Positions 10,180-22,150 of a stretch of 64,000 bases of DNA are shown here, in pieces. A program made the translations under genes and the position numbers. The DNA lies in assembly GCA_907164885.2 (NCBI GenBank), contig OU015496.1, positions 187,139,281 to 187,203,280 of the forward strand, in the 5' to 3' direction. Numbering within the stretch: position 1 is the first letter of the stretch; each line of letters opens with the position of its first letter. The stretch is from Dolomedes plantarius. Lineage: Eukaryota; Arthropoda; Arachnida; Araneae; Dolomedidae. The notes beneath the pieces are model-generated. The model was given only the letters and a program-made list of their open reading frames with translations, searched no databases and was not told the origin of the DNA.

Positions 10180-12070
10180 AGAAATATTAAAAAGGTTCTC
10201 CTACCTTTGGTTTGTTGTCAAAAGGTTGAGGGATCTCTCAGTGATACTAGATTCACAGGAATAAAATATAACTAATCTTGTGGACGTAAGAAAAGAAAAT
10301 TTTATCAAACAAAAAGTAACATCACTGACAATTGAGTAAATAAAAAAAGAAGCATTCGTTGAATGCAGGCGACACGTTAGCCGCGTACAAGCACTCGCTA
10401 ACCGTGTCTCAGGAAAAAAAAAAAGCTATGGTTCATTTTATCGTAGCGCAGTAGCGCTACCTGGTGTGTCAAGTTTCAGAGCAAAATCTGATTTTCTTGT
10501 CCTCTCCCAACAGCGGGCAAGAAATCGGCGGGACTTGGTAATCGTGTGTTGACAGAAACTGTTTCTGGAGACTTTTCTGTGCAAACTAGATTAAAAAATA
10601 AAATGCTGTAGCGTACTGGAAATGGTCTTATTTTTTTCCCGAGACCCCACAACTGCTGAAACACAGCGGCGTGTTTTTCAAAGAATGTGTTGTTCGGTTC
10701 CACCAGTTAGGAACACGAGGGGGGATTAAAAACCATTTTCCTCACAGAGACGCAGCCACTAAAGCTGTCAACTTAACGTTTCGGAATGTAATAAAGTTCG
10801 GCGTCTAGAAGAGCTGTCAGCCGATAATCTGCGGGCCCCTCCACCCCTTTGAAGATCCAGACATTGGAGAGAGAGACGCTGTATAAAATCCGAGCGGGAT
10901 AGACGTGTTTTGCTAGGCTCCTGTTGTTGGGCCGAGAATGGGCTCTGGAGCGTGTATTTGTGAATCTGCACGTAAATGAAGTGATTACATCGGAAGTGTT
11001 TAATGTTTAATTTGTTAATAAATTGTTAAGTTTTGTTTTAAAAATTTGGCCTTCGTTTGGTAATTAGAACTCTGTCTTTTTTTTTTGGTATGGATCAATA
11101 GTTGTGGAATTAATTCAAAATGCCTCAGAGAGATAATGCCTTACTTCTTGTCGTGACGCCACAATGCCATTGCAAAAACGAAAGATCATTCTGTTACAGA
11201 TCTTCTCAGTTGACCAGTAATCTGCAACAATACAACTATATTATCTGCTGCATCAATGTTATGTCATAGGAAACAGATGGTACGCAAAAAATTAATCGAG
11301 TTAGAATGTGAAACTCTTGAAGATGTTTGGCAGAAGGAAATTGAGGCATTGGTGGAAGCATTTTACTACATTACCGTCTGCTTGGATTGTGAGTTGCATA
11401 TGAGATCTGTTCGAAAAGTTTCGGAATTTTTCTGATTACTCGCCAAATGCGGTTCGGGACCTTAAGTAGCTCTGCCATTCATGAATATAATCGTGTATAC
11501 TTATCAATTTATCGATATGAGTAATCTCTCTGCAATGTCCTGATTAGAACCATGTGTGTTTTCCGACTTTTATGAAGACTGATTTTAAAGAGTAGCGCAT
11601 GAACGTTTGCTTATTTCTGTGTGTTTTAGACCCGGATAAATCGCTATTAAAATTACGTCTTAATGAGTGATTTGAAAAGAAAAAAAAAGGCGTGCAGCTG
11701 AAGATTCCGGCCCTTTGGTTCTGATTTCACGATGTGTTCTACAAAGAAAGAAAGAACAGACTTACAAAAGAAGGTAAGATAAAATAGAGCAATGCATGGT
11801 CGTTCATGAAGTGCATGACCGACCTTAACGAACTCGCTAATGCTCTTCCGAAAAAAGTACCCTGCGTTACAAAAGAACAAAATTTGTTCGAGCTTCTTTT
11901 CTTCCTCCAAGCAAACAAATGGTTCGAAAAACAAGTCATTTAACAAGGCACTTATTTGAATCCGAAAGGTAATATATATGCTAGTGGGTCTGAGGGACAA
12001 TATTACCTATTCTACATTTAACAATAAAAGTTATCACATTAGAGATCTTTCTAATTTATATAATTAGTTT
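10180..12070. other. Intergenic, no recognised feature
   Basis: Moderately AT-rich. Short open frames on both strands show no motif or codon pattern I trust, and I find no inverted termini. Confidence 0.4.
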
Positions 12071-12078
12071 TGTTTGGA

Positions 12079-12223
12079 GAGCTTACTGTCATAGACTTGG
12101 ACCTACTGCTTAAAGCCGATTCCGAAATGGACCGTCTACAAACGTCCATGCCAAGTGTGGGACTCGAACGCGCAGATTCTGGAACCGAATGCCAGCTCCT
12201 TGGCCATTCGGCCATCGTCCGGC
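12079..12223 (-). repeat. tRNA-derived SINE, family 1, reverse strand
   Basis: Read on the minus strand: GGACGATGGCCGAATGGCCA, then GGTTCCAGAATCTGCGCG, TTCGAGTCCCACACTTGGC, and TTCGGAATCGGCTTTAAGC. The tail is degraded. The A and B boxes are clear. Confidence 0.85.
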
Positions 12224-12229
12224 ATTTAT

Positions 12230-14136
12230 GAAATTGGTTATTCCCGTCAAAAACGACCAAAGGTTGCGACTCATTCCAATTTAGTTCCTGGACTCGCACC
12301 ATTTCGCGCGAGCTTCACATTTACTTAAAACATGCGGAGATGATGATCTTAAGGATAAATCCTTTACCGCAGCGTATCTTTTGACGCTACAAGTTTGTGG
12401 TGTTCAATTCTTAGGCGGCTCCGCGTGCTGTCGCTGGTTTCTGCAGAGACATCGGTAGTCATTGGAGGACAACTCTTATTTTGAATCCTGGCCAGGCATA
12501 TCAGGAATATTGTGTTCTTAAAGTGTAACGTTATTGTTTGCCGTTTGTGCTGTCCTGGATTTCAGATGACCTCAGAGAGTCCGTATTATACACTAGACTT
12601 ACCGTAATATGTTGGGTCACCCTCTATTCATGGACTGTGTTGTTGCATTCAAGTTAATTTAGGTCTTGCGCTAAAAACAAAGGCGTATTTTTCAAGTATT
12701 TCTGTTAAACATTTCAAACTATTTGTGTTATTGATTTTTAAAGATTGAAAATTGTTATTCGTCATTATTATTTTTTAAATTGTTTTCCGAGGACGCTTTC
12801 AGTTGATTTTCTATCTATCTATGAACTCTGACTTTTTCTCGTATCTCGGTTTATAACACATAATCGAACTTTTCTTTTTCTATAAATGAAATAGTTTTGC
12901 TTGAAATATGAATATTTTTCTAGCCGAGAGATGGTGACAGTAAATTTTGAGACGGAATGAATTGTATTTATGCATGGTTAAAATTGGCTGTTCTTCTCAT
13001 TAACTACTGTTCATGTTTTTTTTTGTGTGTGGGGGGGGGGATTTTTGATTATTTTTGGAATTCGAATCGGACATTAAAATTATTTTGGTAAAATGATACT
13101 GAATAGTTGCCAAAAAGTTAGTGTGAAGCGTATTAGTCGTCATATGGTAACAAATTGAAATTACAACCTCAAAAATATCATTAAATCGGTAACCCCTCGA
13201 CTGATTTTAACCAGACTTGTTTATTCTATTTTTACTCATTTCTAGGGTACTACAGTACAACTTCACTTATATAGAGCTTTTGCGCACCGTACTTCAATAC
13301 AATTGCAAACTACTTAAAGCTTTAGATTTGTGTTTATGAGTGCTTTTGAAACTTTTTTTTATTGTACCCCTTGGTTAAAACAAAAATTCAAATGTATCCC
13401 CACTATCAAATTATTTTTTGTTTAAAATACTCAAATTGTTTTTTTTTGTCGTTTTGCCAATATTCTTTGGAGAGTTGCGTCTCCGAGTACGCGTTGAAAG
13501 TCCCTCACACCCCAGCACGGTTTTAAAACCATCGATGTACATTGATTGATAAAATAGTAAAACGTATCTCATAAAACTGAGTACTTCTTAAAAGCAAGTT
13601 AATACTGTAGGATTTTATGTATTATATGCATCTTGAATTCTTGTGCAGCTGCTGATGGAAACCCAACGCAGATATGTGTTGTCCCCCCCCCCCGTCCCCC
13701 CACGTTCAACGATTTAAAGGGTCGCGGCTGTTTATGAATCAATATTATTGACTGCATTCACTCCTTGAAATTTTATTTTCCTCTCGGTGTCGTGAGTGGT
13801 CGTAAACGGGAGTTTTTATGGTCTCTGGCGCTTGCCATATCGCTCCGTCGAATGGACTGTCCATTTCGATTGGGGCGAAGAAAGTTGATGAATTGTGTAA
13901 AAATGGCTGTAACTTTTGGAGAAGATTTTTAGGACTTTGGGATCTCCCAGGGACGTTTACCTCTCGGGAGTTTTTCTTGTTAAAATTCGACGATATGTGA
14001 GTAATTGGCCGTAAAAGACCAGGATTTATATTTTAGAAAGTATACTCGGCGTTTTGTTAATTGAGTCGACCGACATAAATGGTCGTAGGAATTTTAGAGG
14101 GATTATTGCCTAATGCAGACTTACACAACATACTGC
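12230..14136. other. Intergenic, no recognised feature apart from G and C runs
   Basis: A G-run lies at about 13031 and a C-run at about 13683. A less AT-rich patch at 13795-14000 is open for 60 codons but resembles no protein I know. Confidence 0.4.
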
Positions 14137-14144
14137 TCTCGGGG

Positions 14145-14850
14145 CAGTGGCGTAGCTGAGGGGTGCGGTCCGCACCGGGCGGCACATATTTTGGGGAGGC
14201 ATATTTTTATTTAGTATTAGTTGTAAAAAAAACCACTTGTTCAATTCCTAAGTTTACTATTCGATTTCTACGAATTAGGAATTAGTATATGATTTCGAAT
14301 ATTTTTCCTCATCTTCAAGTCAATGTAGGGTTGAAAATATTATCTCAAAAAATTTTGCTCGGATACAGACATCAATGGTGCCGACGTCGAGTATAAATAT
14401 AAATTTTGAGAGCATTATACACGATTTTTCTACTATGAAAGTTAGAAAGTAAATATATAAATATGTTTTGTTTACATACACATATGTGTACAATTTGTTT
14501 GTTTATCAAAAATAAATGAAATTATTTATTTTTATTTATAAATATAAAAATATAAAATAAAACATTTTATGGAATTTTTTTTATAAATTAGGTATATGTT
14601 TTGTCTCATAGGTGGGGAAACTGCGACCTCTGTAAGTTTCTTGTGGTCTTTATAAAAGTTGCATTTATAGGTATATCAAATTTAGCGGCCTCCTTTATTA
14701 CTGCCTAATTTAAATATGGCATCCAATGGTAAAAAAGTTTCCCACCTATAGTTTGTCTCAATTACAATTATTTATTTATGTTTATTAATTTATAAAAACC
14801 ACCAATTGATTGACTTAGAAAGGGCGGCAAAAGTTCTAGCTACGCCACTG
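14145..14850. mobile_element. hAT-type element, family C (706 bp)
   Basis: The termini CAGTGGCGTAGCTGAGGGG and, inverted, CAGTGGCGTAGCTAGAAC are of hAT type. The flanks are TCTCGGGG (14137-14144) and CCTCGGGG (14851-14858), a 7/8 match. The interior is AT-rich with no readable transposase. Confidence 0.85.
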
Positions 14851-14914
14851 CCTCGGGGCATAAGCGGTCTTCCGGTACTCACTCTGTGGCCCGCGAAGTC
14901 TTTCGTAGAGACGC

Positions 14915-15258
14915 ATAATATTATAAATTATCCCCAAAATATTGTATTATCTCAACATTATACTATCTAAAAAATACGGAATATTAATTTTAGATGTATA
15001 ATATTATAAATTATCCCCAAAATATTGTATTATCTCAACATTATACTATCTAAAAAATACGGAATATTAATTTTAGATGTATAATATTATAAATTATCCC
15101 CAAAATATTGTATTATCTCAACATTATACTATCTAAAAAATACGGAATATTAATTTTAGATGTATAATATTATAAATTATCCCCAAAATATTATATTATC
15201 TCAACATTATACTATCTAAAAAAATACGGAATATTAATTTTAGATTTATAATATTATA
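14915..15258 (+). repeat. 83-bp tandem repeat, four units
   Basis: Units begin ATAATATTATAAATTATCCC at 14915, 14998, 15081 and 15164, with a final partial start at 15248. The units are almost identical; the fourth has one inserted A and one substitution. An inverted relic of the junction sequence is at 30747-30780. Confidence 0.95.
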
Positions 15259-15259
15259 A

Positions 15260-15690
15260 GCAATGAATATTAATTTAATGTTTCAAACAATCGGTAATTT
15301 ATTTTTTGACATATAAAATATTTCTCTCTTGCCCATCTATCCTTTCTTTTTACGGTCCGCAAAAGCTTTCCATAAAGAAATGTTGTCCTCATCACATTTA
15401 CAATTGTTCAGACCTGGCCTATTATTTGTAAACAACGCATTGAACCTGATATTGTTACGCTTGACGCCATTATTCGCTCTAATGACTGGGGAAAACATGT
15501 ATTTATGTTGCTATAGAAACCTATAATCATAGTCTTAACGGGGTATTGTCAACCGCGTGACCAAGTATATAACGACTCGATATTTATGCACGGCAGAATT
15601 CAATATAAAAAATTAACGTAATTGATATGTACCACTACTTACGAATCATACGGAAAGGTAAAGTTATTACGCATCTTTGAACAAAATAAC
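15260..15690. other. Intergenic, no recognised feature
   Basis: No coding signal, termini or repeats found. Confidence 0.4.
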
Positions 15691-15713
15691 TCGAGCTCTC
15701 CGAGTGGTCATTG

Positions 15714-15792
15714 TGTTCGGAATCGGCTTTAAGCAGTAGGTCCCGGTCTAATTAACCCTCGTGTGGGAAAAAAATGACCGTAATGCCCTCAA
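15714..15792 (+). repeat. 5'-truncated SINE, family 1, with 14-bp perfect TSD
   Basis: Only the tRNA-unrelated 3' half is present (TTCGGAATCGGCTTTAAGCA to GCCCTCAA). It is bounded by CCGAGTGGTCATTG at both 15700-15713 and 15793-15806. 5' truncation with a perfect duplication is the signature of target-primed reverse transcription. Confidence 0.85.
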
Positions 15793-16279
15793 CCGAGTGG
15801 TCATTGCGGGGTTGCAAGTGGATTCGTTGTTTCACATTTAAAACACCATGTAAGAGGCAAGTGTTTGTGATATAAATCGAATAAATGCTTTTTAATTAGA
15901 TAAAATAATAACTAAACTAAAAGAAATAAAAATATATATATAAAGAAATCGAAGGCAATAAATTATTTTAAAGATAGGAGTAAATGCTGCATGAAACACT
16001 AGTCATCAGAACCAGCGGTGGATTACCGCATAACCGAACTAAGTACGCGCTTAGGGAATCTGGAAATAAGGGCATCATTTTTAACTGTGTTAGAAATGCC
16101 ATGTTTTCGTGACTTAGCTGATGAGTTTAAGTCAAACGATTAATTTTCAATCATGAGCTGCAATTAAAATAAGTTATTAAATGTAAAAGCTTGTTTGTTG
16201 TTATTATTACAGTATTAACCTTCGCATTGGTCTATCAGTAGTCTTTGTACGAGATTCGGGTTTGGCCAGTAATGAGTAA

Positions 16280-16465
16280 GGGCCTGTTCACATAGGAGTC
16301 CGTTGCGTTGCGTTAAGGAAAAGATGACGTTGAGACGAAAATAAACCAATCATAGGCGTTAAAAATTTCATTGCTAATCGTTTGGAGGCATATGATTGGT
16401 TTATTTTCATCTCAACGTCATCTTTTCCTTAACGCAACGCAACAGACTCCTATGTGAACAGGCCC
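16280..16465. mobile_element. Harbinger-like MITE copy 2, near-perfect foldback
   Basis: The terminus GGGCCTGTTCACATAGGAGT is present at both ends, inverted. The arms are about 75 bp each and almost fully complementary around a centre of about 36 bp. The flanks are TAA at 16277-16279 and 16466-16468, the TWA target site of PIF/Harbinger elements. It has no coding capacity. Confidence 0.88.
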
Positions 16466-16955
16466 TAACTCTGTTGTAAAACAACACAATGAGTTAGACG
16501 AGAGAAAGGTAAATATTACTAACCTGTGTTGCCCCACCTTCGACATAACGAAATACTATGACACAGTTCTAATGTTGACAAAAAAACTGTCGTCGAAAAG
16601 TATCACACAAAAAAACCTGTATTATTTACAGCCATTTCATCGATTTATCTTGCATACAACATATTACTTATTTATACGACTGGATTTTATTTAAAGCTTA
16701 ATGCTGAACTATATTAATAGCTTTGGAAACAGCTAGTACTTTCAGAAACATTTAACTGGTGTTACGGTAATCTGAATAAGAGGATACACGCAATACAGCA
16801 TACGAGAAATACGTGCAACAACAGACCAAAATATGTAGTTTGCTTGATAACAAACCCAGCCAGAAAGATAGCAGGAAGCAGGGTTGCACCCATACTTCAA
16901 AATATTTTCTGATATTGAGTTGCAATAGACAGGCGAAAGAAAGTGGCACCATTGT

Positions 16956-16994
16956 TCTATAGTCCGCAACTGCAAAAATTAATAAACCCGAAAG
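16956..16994 (+). repeat. 39-bp direct repeat, left copy
   Basis: Begins TCTATAGTCCGCAACTGC and ends AATAAACCCGAAAG. It repeats at 17447-17485 with one mismatch and flanks a 452-bp dispersed repeat. Confidence 0.9.
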
Positions 16995-17446
16995 TGGTTA
17001 CCTCTTTGTAGGAAAGTGGTGTTAACATTGAAAAAATATGAATTTATAGCCTAGATTCTAATAGTTTATCTAGCGAGATAATTGCATAATTCGTAATTCT
17101 GAGGCTGTACAATATTAGTGCAACTTTTTATCAAATTCTCTAAAAAGAATTTCAATATCTTGTCATTCGATCTGCTGAAAATAGAGATCAAAGAGAGGTT
17201 ATTTTATCAATTTTAGAGCTCTAAAACGTAAAGATGGTACAATTTGCCATTTATTCTTTATTCCCCTGAGTTTGATTATTTCGTTCTACGAATTGGATTA
17301 TTAGCATTAAACCAATTGAGAAAATAACCTTTTTGGAAGTTTTTCATTGCCAACCAGTTTCGCATCTTGTGCAGTCATGTGATCTCCATTTGTGCTACTA
17401 TTTTCACTGTTAGATTCTTTGTATGTGAAAGGATTCTTTGTGTATG
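16995..17446 (+). repeat. 452-bp dispersed repeat, copy 1 (unclassified)
   Basis: Sits between the two 39-bp direct repeats. Most of it (from about 17009) recurs at 19505-19930 with roughly 5-10% differences. Landmarks are TAGCCTAGATTCTAAT, GAGGCTGTACAATATTAG and CAACCAGTTTCGCATCTTG. No coding sequence and no inverted ends. Confidence 0.85.
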
Positions 17447-17485
17447 TCTATAGTCCGCAACTTCAAAAATTAATAAACCCGAAAG
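17447..17485 (+). repeat. 39-bp direct repeat, right copy
   Basis: Second copy of the sequence at 16956-16994; one base differs (CAACTTC for CAACTGC). Confidence 0.9.
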
Positions 17486-18394
17486 AGCATTAAAGATTTA
17501 CAAACTTGTATCATAACACGCTGTTGGATATTTTTGTCAGCTTGGTGACATTTTACATGCATTTTTAAATCAATGTTTTATATTTATAGACGTTTTTGAA
17601 GTTAAGTTTCTATTTTAGTGAGTCGTGCAAAAAACTGACGACTTAAACGATCGAGTTCGATTATTTTCTTATGTCCCAGTTGGATAATCGAAAAATTGTA
17701 TCTGAATTAGTTTTTCGGTTTCAATCTTTAAGAGCTCTGTGTTTTATATAATTGACACGAGAGAGAGTGGCTTTTAGAACCGATTTTCATGTGGGTTAAG
17801 TTCCAAGTGCTTTACTCACCCCCCCCCCCCCCTCCCCAAACTTATTCTATCTTGGAACTTTTATGGGGTTTCGTTAGCCGAATGTGCATTATCTTATCAC
17901 TCTGTCATTTCATCACATTCGATAGAGCGTGGTTTATCAGCGAATACCCGTCAACGCGAAAAGTGGATCGGAATCTCCTCTCCAGTTTATAGTTTATTTT
18001 CGTGCACACGTCTTTAGGCCATTCTCTGCAACTGGATTTTATTTATATATAGTGAGTGCTTTTTATCTTTGACTTCATATTATTTAAATTATCATACTTA
18101 ATGTAAGATAGTTAAAATACTTAAGGTACTTTAGATATTGAATATGCCTTCAAAAGTATGGCCATCTTTATTCTTTCTCTTGCTTTTGTTTGCATTTCCT
18201 TTCATTTTTCTTCGCATGCGAAAGGATTGTCTCATAACTGTGTTACTGCAAGTTCAGGGAGAACTTGAGAAGAAAAGTACTTGGGGATTTGGGAACATCT
18301 GAAATTCTTTCTTAATGTCGGATAAATTTCAAAACGTTCGAAGATAACTATTAAAATTTGCGTTTCTCTCCTCCGAGATACTCAGAGGGTTCGT

Positions 18395-18510
18395 TTCCTA
18401 TATGGAAGTTTGTAGCTGACATTAAGCTGAAGACCCCCGGTTTGATGTCCGACGTGTAGCAAAAGACGACCATGGTGCTTAGGAAACGGATTCAACCAAC
18501 CCTACCCCAA
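18395..18510 (+). repeat. Old SINE family 1 fragment
   Basis: Diverged remains of the 3' half: TATATGGAAGTTTGTAGC, GACATTAAGCTGAAGACC, GTGTAGCAAAAGACGACC and a CAACCAACCC tail. Confidence 0.45.
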
Positions 18511-18649
18511 GTATTACATATCTTTTTTCATACAATTGTAGTAACAACAGCAACGTTATATTTTTCTTCCATTAAATTTTTTTTCTAGACTCTGACATCG
18601 GTCTATTACTTTGTGCTCTACCAGCATCGAAAGAAATCTTATATTTGTT

Positions 18650-19084
18650 ACTAGCCGGGCTTCGCCTAGCTACGCTCAAGCCATCCGTGTAACATATTTA
18701 TGTACTTCGGGCCCCGACAAAAGAAAAAAAAGCCTACAAATGTATTAAATTCAAGTGAATAAATTCCTTTCAATTTTCATTCCCGTCGCTGCCGACAGAT
18801 GGCAGCACCACTGCAGCAGATGATTTGGTTTCTCAGCAGTGAGTGATTTTAGAATGAAAATATCTCTAAAACTATTGAATTAACAGGATAAGTGTACGCA
18901 GAAAAAATTATCAGTTTTCGAAGCTCTTTCCAAATATGTAACATTTATGTACTTTCATGAGAAAAAAAATTACACCGTTTCCTGTATATTTGTCGGCCAT
19001 TTTTTTTCGAGGATCGGTGCCCGCCCGGATGAGTTACGGTCACGTGATCTCTTGACTTCCACTTGTCTCTTTATTAGTATAGAT
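18650..19084 (+). repeat. ACTAGC...TATAGAT-type interspersed repeat, copy 1
   Basis: Starts ACTAGCCGGGCTTCGCC and ends TTATTAGTATAGAT, the layout of common arthropod LINE/SINE 3'-end repeats. It shares CCGACAGATGGCAGCACC with 22320-22546. The class is uncertain. Confidence 0.5.
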
Positions 19085-19504
19085 TCCACTTTGCTAGAAC
19101 TAAGGAGGTGAGGGCGTTTTCAATTCTTATGAAGAATCTCTTCGATTCTGCACCGCGTGGCCTTATTTAGTTGTAACTTGCTGTCTATAATCTTCATAAT
19201 ATAAAATATTGTTGATGAAGCTAGTCTTTGTGTTATTTTAACCGTGGTCAGCCTCGTACTTTGATACTTCTTAGCTTTCTTTCCTTGAAAAGTGCAACGA
19301 AAAGCAGGATCTGATTATATCAAGTCTTATTTAAAAAGAGTATGCGATGGGAAATTGTATGATGTCGATTCTCACGGTGCTTGAAGACTGAACTTAAGTA
19401 TCAATTCATGGTAGAGTAAGAAAATCGTAGTCAGCGATGAAACGTATCGTGAAGGAATAGTTAGAGTAGATTTTACTATTGAGACTTATATTCCTATTTC
19501 TTTT

Positions 19505-19930
19505 TAGGAAGGTGGTGTAAACATTGAAAAAATATAAATTTATAGCCTAGATTCTAATGATTTATCTAGCGAGATAATTGCATAATTCTTAATTCTGAGG
19601 CTGTACAATATTAGTGCAACTTTTTATCAAGTTCTCTAAAACGAATTTCAATTCAATGATATCTTGTCATTTGATCTGCTGAAAATAGAGGTCAAAAAGT
19701 GGTTATTTTATCAATTTTAGAGCAAACGCAAAGATGGTACTAATTGCCATTATTCTTTATTCCCCCGAGTTTGATTATTTCGTTCTACGAATTGGATTAT
19801 TAGCGTTAAACCAATTGAGAAAATAACCTTTTTGAAAGTTTTTTGATTCCCAACCAGTTTCGCATCTTGTGCAGTCGTGTGATCTCCATTTTGTGCTACT
19901 ATTTTCACTGTTAGATTCTTTGTGTATGTT
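19505..19930 (+). repeat. 452-bp dispersed repeat, copy 2
   Basis: Matches copy 1 from TAGGAAGGTGGTG to TTCTTTGTGTATGT. It lacks the 39-bp flanking direct repeats and is abutted on the right by a family B hAT MITE. Confidence 0.85.
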
Positions 19931-19935
19931 AAACG

Positions 19936-20211
19936 CAGGGCCACCCACGGGAGGGGGGGGGGCAACTGGGGCACGTTGCCTCAGGCCCCCAACTGCCGGA
20001 GGGCCCCCAAAAAATTTAAAAAAATTTATTTATTAGACTTCCTCCGAAAGAAAATTCTGAAACTTGTACCGTACTTCAAAATTCAATATAATCTCCTAAA
20101 AAAAGGGGCCCCCCAAAAAAATATAAAAAAAAAATTATTCGATTAATCAGATTTCTTGGGGCCCCCAACACAAGTTTGCCCCAGGCCCCGTAAAGACTAT
20201 GGGCGGCCCTG
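19936..20211 (+). mobile_element. hAT-type MITE, family B, complete (276 bp)
   Basis: The termini are CAGGGCCACCCA and GGGCGGCCCTG, inverted. The target duplication GTTAAACG is perfect at 19928-19935 and 20212-20219. No coding capacity. It is inserted at the right edge of the dispersed repeat copy that ends at about 19930. Confidence 0.9.
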
Positions 20212-20219
20212 GTTAAACG

Positions 20220-21480
20220 CAACTAAATCGAAGACGGAACTAAGGCCTCGTTTTTTCTGCTAGAAGTCCGCTATGTTCTTTCGAATAAATAATTTTCATA
20301 GGACCATTTCTATTTTTATAGCATTTCTCAAATTCATTAGATTATTCCTTTCATTCCACTTGCTGCATTTGTTGTGTTAACGAGTCGAAAACTTCACGAT
20401 TCATATGTACAATTTCATGGATATGATGCTCATTACACTTCGAAATTCCAGTCTAATTGCTTCTCTTTGTATGTATGTTTGCAAATTCTGATCCATTCTA
20501 ATTGCTTTTCTCTGTTTAGTAAAAAATAAAAGGGAATTAGAGACTTTTATCGACCAAGAATACGATCATCGCTGCCCTTACTTATTCGAAACGGTAATCG
20601 TATACCGATCGCTTTTCCACAACATCAGAAGTTATTTATGCTTCGATGGTTTCACGGTAATTGTTTTCTTTCCTCCGCCATTTCGAAGGTATTTTGAAAA
20701 GAAATACCTGTACCCTAGATTTGTAGATATTTCTGATAAAGTGTTTCTTAATTCCTTCCCTACGATCCTTGAAGCATTTTTATAATGCGCCGAGAGACAT
20801 CGTGTTAAGTCTTTCGACAAAACTTTTTTTCCCTCTCGCGACGTAGCAGCGTTGCCAAAATTTAAAAACAAATTTTTTATCTCGCGCTTCTTGACATTTG
20901 TTACGATAGTTATTTTTCTTTTCTGCCTATTCTCCGCATTAAATCACCGTATCGTCTGGGTGAATTTTTTTTTTTTTTCATCTTTTGCATTTGTTGCTGG
21001 ACCTATTTTTGATTCATTTATCTTGACTGCTGCGAGATTTATAAACTGCTCGTATATTGTTTAAAAGGTTTGAATGTTTAGATAAATTATTCCCAGGTGC
21101 ATTGTTATCTTGATTTCTGTCTATTTAAATTTGTCGTGGGAATGTCATAAGAAGCATATCCAGACGTGTGTGATTTGATGTGGTAAGACGAGTATTTTTA
21201 CTTCTAAAAATATTTTCCCACTTTCTAGTTATGAATGTTTTATATCTTTATTATTCATTTCTAAAATCCTTATCGATATCTAATGGAATGAACTTTGTAC
21301 AAAATTAGTTTCCATGGGAAAGTTATAAGCTTTAATCTATTATTATAATCTTAAACCAATTTACATTGAATAATAGTCGTCGATTTTTAATATTTTAAGA
21401 TAAAAAAAAGGCAAAAAAAAATGCAAATAAAATTCATCTTGCAATAGCATATTTTGAAGTTATTGTGTTGCAGATATTAT
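20220..21480. other. Intergenic, no recognised feature
   Basis: AT-rich, with short frames only and no termini seen. Confidence 0.4.
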
Positions 21481-21488
21481 CCACTTAA

Positions 21489-21915
21489 GGCTGCTGTGTA
21501 CTAACCCTATTGGATTAGCTCACCTTAATGTTAACCTACGGAGAAAATGTGTCTAAGGATTGCCGACATGAATTGAAAAAAAAAAAATTTCTTTTTTTTA
21601 ATTTTACTCCGTAATAGAGAAAGAAATTTTACACCTGGGGACATTTTTTAAAAATATAAATAATATTTTAAAATTTAAATTATTCGGGGGGGGGGGGGAT
21701 CTGGTATATGTGTTTTAAACGCACGTGAATCAATTCCTTTGGTGGATGAAATTTATAAAATGAATCCTGTTGCAAGGTGCAGAGAAGTTCAGGCTAACTG
21801 AAAATACCATTTTCATTGGATTATCAGGATTAATGTAGCTGTAAATAGTAGACACATTTTCTCCATAGGTTAACACTGAGGTGAGCGAATCCAGTAGGGT
21901 TAGTACACAGCAGCC
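21489..21915. mobile_element. TTAA-flanked MITE with ~65-bp inverted termini
   Basis: Left arm GGCTGCTGTGTACTAACCCT and the inverse at the right end; both arms run inward to AGAAAATGTGTCTA with few mismatches. TTAA flanks both ends (21485-21488, 21916-21919), which suggests piggyBac-type mobilisation, although the terminus is not the usual CCC. A G-run interrupts the centre. Confidence 0.8.
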
Positions 21916-22019
21916 TTAAGATGGCTTAAAACTTGAGGGAATGTGATCAGAAACTAAATTTTTTAAATTTTGACGTTTTAATTTTTATGCGTCAACACCA
22001 TTATAGTTATGCGATAACA

Positions 22020-22150
22020 CCATCTTGAACGGACACACACACACTACCGCAACAACAACAAACAACCCCCCCCCCCAAAAAAAAAAAAAATAAATAAATA
22101 AAAATAAATAAATAAATAAAAATAAATAATAATAATAATAATAATAATTA
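22020..22150. repeat. Low-complexity CA / C-run / (AAAT)n / (AAT)n cluster
   Basis: Successive simple repeats: CA-rich, about ten C, A-run, AAATAAAT and AATAAT tracts. Confidence 0.9.

Noticed and set aside
13795..14030. Possible small gene (60 codons)
   Set aside because: The composition is less AT-rich, but there is no domain, no homologous second copy in the window and no splice support.
16115..16145. CTGATGAG at 16120 as a hammerhead core
   Set aside because: The required GAAA after helix II is missing and no flanking helices pair.
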